Assembly (NCBI GenBank): GCA_973895155.1
Contig: OZ316891.1
Span: forward strand, 29,822,001 to 29,886,000
From: Marsupella aquatica
Lineage: Eukaryota; Marchantiophyta
Direction: 5' to 3'
Length of the DNA stretch: 64,000 bases
Of the stretch, positions 57,579 to 64,000 are shown piece after piece (positions within the stretch are counted from its first letter, which is position 1; each line of letters opens with the position of its first letter). The position numbers and the translations under genes were made by a program. The notes under the pieces are model-generated. The model was not told where the DNA came from. It ran no database searches and saw only the letters and a list, made by a program, of their open reading frames with translations.

Positions 57579-60500
57579 TTATACAACGTGTGCTTTGTTT
57601 GCAGAGTCACAAACAATTGCTATTGGGGTATGAATAATAGTCTTGACTAGGTCAGGCTGAGCTTGGCTGTACAATGTCTGAACATACTCAGCTGCTCGTT
57701 CAGCCTGGTCTGCAGCAGCAAAAGCCACACAGCAGCCTCGAAAACCAGCTCCACTGAAACGAGCCCCGAGAACACCTGGGGCATCGAGAAGGATCTTCCG
57801 TAGCTGAACTAATGGGTCACAACCTGCAAGCACAAAGATCTAGTAGTAAAAAATGTCTGCCACTAAAAGCCTGTGCTATGCCTGAGATAGTCTACGACTC
57901 GCTAACGTTTGCAGTTCTTGAAATGTTGAGACCAATCACTTTACATTTGGTGCTGTAGCATGCAGGACTGATCAATTGAATCCAAATTCAAATTGCAACC
58001 AGGGTTGGAGGATTTCATGGAAAACACAAAGCAAGCTTAAAGAAACGGCGTTTTATCGAAGTATAAACTAATGACTCACCACACTCGTAGTTCTCAATCG
58101 AACTCAGTCCAGACTCTGACATCAATTTGCCAAATTTGATTAGATCTCCCGACGACCAAGCATCTACTCCTGCACAGAAAAGAATTCATCTGGTAAATTT
58201 GTCTCGTCACTAGACTTTGGAAATGGCATCTTGATAGACTATAGGGTCAAAAATACTATGGCGGTGTTTCCAAACAATTAATGGATGCGATGTCCAAAGA
58301 AAACCATGTAATGGCAGTTGATCAAAAGAACTCCCCTCGGCAGAACTTGGAATCATCTGATCACACGGTACAACAAAGTACCGATATTTTCGCAGTGGAA
58401 GACATACCTGCATGCACTCGGGAACTTTCACTGAAGAAGTGTTCTGCTCTTCTAGCCAGGGTTCCTTCTAATACCCCCTGCATATAAGTGCAGATCTTTG
58501 CGTGGTCAACAAATCTATTAATTTAAGTTTGGATTTCCATATCTTGACAAACAGTTCAACGATCCTAGCACACTACATCTATAGAGCTACTTTCTGAGTT
58601 GAACGAAGAAAAGGATATGCAATGTTAGGTGAACTATTGTGGTGGGGGGCGGGGATAATCTTTGCAGTGAAACAGCCAATTCAGTCCAAGGTTTACTGGA
58701 TGAGCAGCTTGACCATCACCTTATGCTCCATATATTCCTCTGGGGTTACTGTAGAACAGCCATCAAAGAATACTCTCAGAAAACTACTTCAACATACAAT
58801 GCGTTAACTGAGAGGAAAGGAGGGAAATAAAGCAAAACAAAACAATTTAATGAGCAGTGATAACACATCTATTTCAGTACAGGGGCATATAGGAACTTAT
58901 ACCATTGCACAGTAGGGGTTCACTTGAATCTCTGCCAACGGATCTGAGAGAGCAAGGAAATCTCAGTGATTTGCTAATCGGAAGATTGCCGTTAAAGGAG
59001 TAAACCTTTCATACTTTCTCGAGTCGGCATCTTTGGGTGCATTCATTCGACCAATACATCGATTCCGCAGTTACTGCCAGAAAAAGAATACTCTAAAGTA
59101 GAGGCAAATCTATGTGTGATAGAGATCGCGCTTGTCAAAAATTTCAAAGCTTAGAAAACTCAAAGTCTCACAAGATCGGAAAAATTAAGTGAGCGTACAA
59201 GACAGGTCTCCGGAATATGACCTTCAAATCTGGCTACCAGAGTCTCTGTTCTTCTATCTGGCTACACATTTTTTTGGTTGCCATAGGTGAAGTTCAATTT
59301 ACTGAGAACTGTGCATTATTCCTTTTACAAGTGATTCCTCTACAGGACACAATTTCATGGAGACAAGAACTTCTTGCCATTCTTTTCATTCCCAAGGAGC
59401 CCTTCACCTGAGAAGTTTTTTGGCTGCATTGCGGCACTCACTGACCCGCATGTTATACCCAGGACTTTGCGCTAGTGCATGCCGAAGACCAGAGAAAGCA
59501 AGAAGTATTTTGTAGTCTTTCCCTTCACCCTGCAAAGGATCATTCTTCTCGCACCTTGGTGGAACCACTATCTCATAAGTACGATCCTGCAGACGAGATG
59601 AGTTGGTTACTGTGTCTCAATACTTCAAAAAACATTTCGCACAATTACTGTGAAGAGGGGCACAACTGCAAGATCCATAAGTGTTGAAGAACATACTCGG
59701 CAGTGAATAAGACTAAGACAGTTCCGTTTTGAGAGCAGAATTGCTGACTGATCAAGCACTCCAATATGCAACCCCAAATAGTCATTCTCAATGAGTCTGC
59801 AATAAACCAAAGACAGAATTAAGAGCAAGAGCTTTTTGTCGTCCTAAAATTCATCGTAACAAGTTCCCGAGACCACCAGCCAAAAATTTCGGACCTACAG
59901 CTGAAAATGATATGCCACATAGTCGTCCGATGAGTATACGGGGCACTGTTTAAGAAAGATTCAAAGTAACCAATACTTATTTCGTAAACATACAAGATTC
60001 TTATTTCATAGGGCTCTTGTCAAAAAGTACTCAAACATGCATGCATCAGTTTACCTGTCAAGTTCTATATTTTCTTCTTCAGAAATATGAAGACCATTGA
60101 CGTGCTCCAGGGCTAGCAAGAAAGCAACCCCAACCTGTCAAAAAGCACCTCAGCTAAAGATTCTCAAGTCTGAAATTCCTTAGGTCGATATGTCAAGATG
60201 AACAAGCTAAGTGTATCCTTGGAGAAGCTTCAATCAGATATCCTAAAAGTTCATTAACGTACTGCTGCAGACGAGCTCACACCTCCCCCGTCAAACCCTC
60301 TTGACCCCTCCAAGTATCCAAACATTCCCTGTCAAGATAAACAAGGCTTGGGTCAAGAAGGACTATCGTACCCCCAAGTACCTACATGATGGCCAACTGC
60401 CCGCCAAAACCACCAGGACAGAAGCTACTATCCTCCTACCGAATTTGTGAGAAACAACTCCTGGTCAACGACAACTGTCAACCACTACATTCTCAAGCAG

Positions 60501-62392
60501 GAATGTGACAGCGCAATCTGCATATGAAATTTATGGCTGGCTACCTTTGAAAGTTGATGTCCTTTCTTTTGGATTGCAGCAGCTGCACCTCTTGCGTAGT
60601 CTCCCCATCTACACGCTTCAGTGGCGCTATTTTCATCAAATTCTGCCAAAGTCGGCAGTGAAGAGTTCAGTTCTCCTGGCGGAATTCTATCCACGCTGCA
60701 AAACCAGTCAGCATAGCCTCGTCAATTGGACCGTCTCGACTATCAAAGAGAAACATTTGCGAGAAGGCATCCTACTAAAAGCAGGACATCTTAATTGCAT
60801 CCAAGGCAGATTCTTCTGGTGAATTCTTGTTAAAATAGACGTCGTATTTGAGGAGACAAAGAAAGATAATTTCCAAAGACCTGAATTCCACCGTACCACC
60901 GTACTGGCCAGAGCGGAGCATCACCTGCAAACAGATGCATGAGGCTTATGTTTTCTCATTTCATCAGAATTGAGTAAATGAGTTGCTTGAAGTGTTACAA
61001 TATTTTCAGTTTGAACAACAAAGTACGCGCCAGAAGTATGGAAAATATTGAAGTGAATCGAATCAAAGGTTTACAATGTTAAGGAAGTTCTGACGATGCT
61101 CAAATGATTAGGTGTCGCATCTCGCTTACATTGGAAGCAAGCTTTCTAATGAACTCCAAAGCTTCTCATTTAATTTATGAGACGAGCTTATGCCAAGACT
61201 ACCGTAGCTTGCTAGCAGTACTTGCAACCAAACATTATTGACTACCAGTTTAAATTTATTAGATGATGATGCGACGCCAAGATCTTGCATACCTTCGGTC
61301 CAAGGGATGGAGCAAAAGCCAAAATTACTCCTCTATTGATGGCCATGGCCGTCACTGATCCGCCCTGCAGCATAATAGAATGACAAATTTCAAATGAGGA
61401 CTATGCGCTATGACCTGTCTGTGTTCATCATGCCATACGGGTGACATAGAGTTTGATTCTCTACCGTGCTTCCAAAAACCCATTATGTTGAAGTCATACT
61501 GTTCATTATTGATCTTGCACAACAAGCTGACAAGGGATAATGATTTTGGAAGTACGACAGAAGTAGAAGAGGAAAACTACCTGATGGTCAATGTGGGCGC
61601 CAAGAGGACAAATTCGGTAAGGGGAAACCGCAATATGCACGGCATCAATCGTTCCCCCAGCCATGTCCGTCACTTCTCCCTTCACTCGTTCTATCTGCAG
61701 AAAACGCTCAGAACCACGTCAAACATTGCTCTCGGGCAGAATTGTACAGGCGGTAATCTCACTTAGGAATGCAGAAATTGAACAGCTGGAGTACTGGATG
61801 ACCGCAAGAAATTCCAATCAGGATCGAGTCCGGATATCTAGCAAAAATGTCTAAGCAAATCACAGACAACGTGGCAATTTTTTCGCTCAATTAGAGCACA
61901 AACGTTCATGATTTTGCACACGCCAACTACCGTCAACAATTAAAAATACATGAGACGAAATCCATTCGGAGATAATATCTAAACAAAAGGTGAACCGCCC
62001 AAACACTAAAAAAATAAAAGTCTTATGAAGTAGTGACATTCGAATTTTATAAATATTCCTGGGCTTCCTTCCTAACAATTGGGAAGAGTAGTGCCTTTGC
62101 AATATCTTTCTCTTGATTTTCAAGAACAAACAGCCAGACCTAATGCCGTCGACAGGTAAAATATTAAAAGAAAATCTCAGTAGTGGCTGCTAAATTGTTA
62201 ACAAATTTATACTGCAACCCGTTTGCCGCGGGCACCAAAATGTTAAGGCTACAGAGGGACATTCCTTGCACACAAGAAGACAACTGAACCGGAATTCCAA
62301 TTTCGACAGAACAGGGAAACAGCTGGAATTTGCCTTACGACGGATGGGTCCGGCCAAGACGACGAGGAAGAAGAAAATTTCTGGGCCGCCAT
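57579..62392 (-). CDS. GALAK: Galacturonokinase, GHMP family (425 aa, 14 exons)
   Basis: Phosphorylates D-galacturonate to galacturonate-1-phosphate in the salvage route feeding UDP-GalA for pectin synthesis. Exons (minus): 62392-62339, 61694-61581, 61364-61293, 60924-60881, 60695-60545, 60328-60263, 60134-60055, 59796-59697, 59529-59408, 58943-58903, 58748-58720, 58477-58408, 58169-58080, 57823-57579. Phases agree throughout and total 426 codons, the length of the Arabidopsis enzyme. Landmarks: SPYRICPLGAHIDHQGGSV (sugar-binding N-terminus), GDYARGA, GGGVSSSAA (GHMP ATP-binding motif near 159-167), LIENDYLGLHIGVLDQSAIL, LLAFSGLRHAL, RRAEHFF and GARFSGAGFRGCC (GHMP motif 3). The small exons 58943-58903 and 58748-58720 are supported by phase and by homology to the family (SEPLLCNV). 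The start follows MAAQKFSSSS. It is convergent with WDR36. Confidence 0.94.
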
Positions 62393-64000
62393 TGCTTCTG
62401 AAGAACGACCCAATACCGTTCACGAAGTGCAGTGCGTAAATTTCTTGCGCCTAAACTGAACTCGTTCTTCTCCTGCAACACAGCTGCCGTCATTCCCAAC
62501 TAATTCCCAATAAGGAAACACTTCAAGCTCTGTACTCGCTCCGTTCTCCTTGATCCAGTGCTAGATCCACGCCTACTCATCAGTCCCACCACACCCTCCC
62601 AACCAAGCCACAAAGCATTGGACAGCTAATCCATCCATCCATTGGCCCATCTATTCCCGGATCGCAGTAACATGACGCTGTCTCCATGTATGCTGGACAT
62701 CTCTGCTCGGCCATTTGCTGTTGATATCCAGAATCTTTTCCTACGTACTAAACTCCTTGTGTTTTTTCTTCAGCTCAACTGTGCCTCTATGCCTTCACAG
62801 AAATTCCTCACCATTCAAAGCCCTGCCTTGATTGATAATTGTCAAAACGCGCTCATGCATTTTCTATGCCTCTCAGCAATTCCCTCCCTGATCTGCCATA
62901 GGTTGATTGCCTGCCTGTTAAGACGGCACCAACCACATCTACGCAACAGGAGAATGTCTCTTAGCTTTCCTTCATTAGTGCATTGGGTTCTCCCGCTGCG
63001 ACCAATTTAAGTCTCTGAGTTATGCCCATTGAATTCGCCAACATTTCATTCATGCCCATTGAAGTTTTTTGCGTTCACGAACATTTCATTGATGCCCATT
63101 GCATTGTGAAGAGAGATTCATTCATCTCAAGTAAATGGTAGTTCATTCTGAGTGGTATGCTTCACAATAGGGATTATCTCATTCATGCCCATTGAAGCAA
63201 AATAGTGTATATCTCACACTGCAAAAGAGCGAAAAGCTCCAGACAGGAGCCCAAAGGCAGGGGCCCAATAAAAAGGCGAGAAAACAAGGGAATTGCCACT
63301 GTTGACCAACGAGCCAAAGCACAATCAAGTGGAAAAAGTGGAGAGAAAAAAGCTCAAGTTTTCTGCCCAACAACCCCAAACAGAATGTATTCTCTTTGTT
63401 GTTCAAGAAAAAGAATGCTCTAAGAGCTGGCATGCATTGACGTGGAGGAACATGTGGTACTTATTGACCACTAGCTGAGCATTAGCTTGAAAAAAATTAG
63501 TTGGCCCTCTACAAGTTGCAGTAAATTTCAACTCAACTTTACACAGAAACCCTTGAAAAGAAACCTAGCTTCAGCGCCATATCATGACCCATCCTTGGGT
63601 TGCAATCCGTACGTCTCTCTCTTTGGTTTCCCTTGTTTTCCTTTTTTTTTTTAAAAGGGTCTATACTGAGTTTTTCGAACCCACATTGCAAAATGAGAGC
63701 AAGGGAGACATGGTTTCCCAATGGCACTGCTCATCTCAGAAGTTGTAATGCTTTTGTAATTCTACAGAGTAAAGGACATTGTTTAGCCTTTTTTTGCTAA
63801 TATGCCCAAACTCACCACACACCTGGCAGCCTTGTTGAATCTCAACTTAAGAAATAGATTATGGATCAAATATTCCATCTTATGTGGCTCTCTACTGCAA
63901 ACTCAACATTTCATGCCTCTAAAACACAAAAACCTCATTTCATAAGAACTGAAATGTCAAGTTAGATTCGGTCAAGAGGACTCAGGAATATCTTATCCAA
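62393..64000. other. Galacturonokinase 5' flank, no further gene recognised
   Basis: The first 200-300 bp probably contain the promoter and leader of the minus-strand kinase gene. Around 63017-63197 the phrase TGCCCATTGAA and the longer AACATTTCATT.ATGCCCATT recur several times. Open frames are short and unrecognised on both strands. Confidence 0.45.

Overview
This is nuclear DNA of a land plant. It has GT-AG introns, plant-type exon structures, telo-box motifs at a ribosome-biogenesis gene, and two genes of plant-restricted families (galacturonokinase and a TRF2/HOY1 PH-like-domain protein). Low gene density and a decayed alpha/beta-hydrolase fragment of the kind known from bryophyte immune receptors make an early-diverging land plant (for example a liverwort) plausible, but the species cannot be named from the sequence alone.

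Layout. 1.8-5.3 kb: TRF2/HOY1 PH-like-domain gene (minus strand, 6 coding exons, 672 aa). 5.3-31 kb: gene-poor intergenic DNA with GC-rich tandem repeats, several short inverted-repeat elements (one of 376 bp with a perfect 10-bp target duplication), a possible tRNA-derived SINE, microsatellites, and an alpha/beta-hydrolase pseudogene at 28.4-29.1 kb. 31.9-32.0 kb: orphan first exon of a UPL6-like HECT ubiquitin ligase without its ATG. 32.7-36.0 kb: ALG6 (plus, 7 exons, 509 aa), an ER N-glycosylation glucosyltransferase. 37.3-44.8 kb: WDR36/UTP21 (plus, 18 exons, 929 aa), a small-subunit processome protein. 45.3-56.9 kb: a complete 11.56-kb Mutator-like transposon. 57.6-62.4 kb: galacturonokinase (minus, 14 exons, 425 aa). 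In all four host genes the reading frame closes exactly over the proposed splice junctions and the proteins have normal family lengths.

The transposon is the most unusual part. It lies in the short convergent gap between WDR36 and galacturonokinase, is bounded by a 10-bp direct repeat, and has imperfect terminal inverted repeats starting GGGGGTAT. It carries two divergent genes. Rightward is an intact 1170-aa MULE transposase (zinc-ribbon/GCM-like N-terminus, D485/D552/E679, SWIM finger). Leftward is a roughly 1114-codon gene joining a ParB-like segment to a degenerate DNA-methyltransferase-like C-terminus, interrupted by two in-frame TAG codons. About 22 copies of a 13-bp palindrome, AGCGCCNGGCGCT, lie in the element's introns, divergent promoter and flanks. 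None lies in an exon, and I saw none elsewhere in the window. This combination (transposase, ParB/methylase-like cargo, dispersed palindrome) is the candidate undescribed system.
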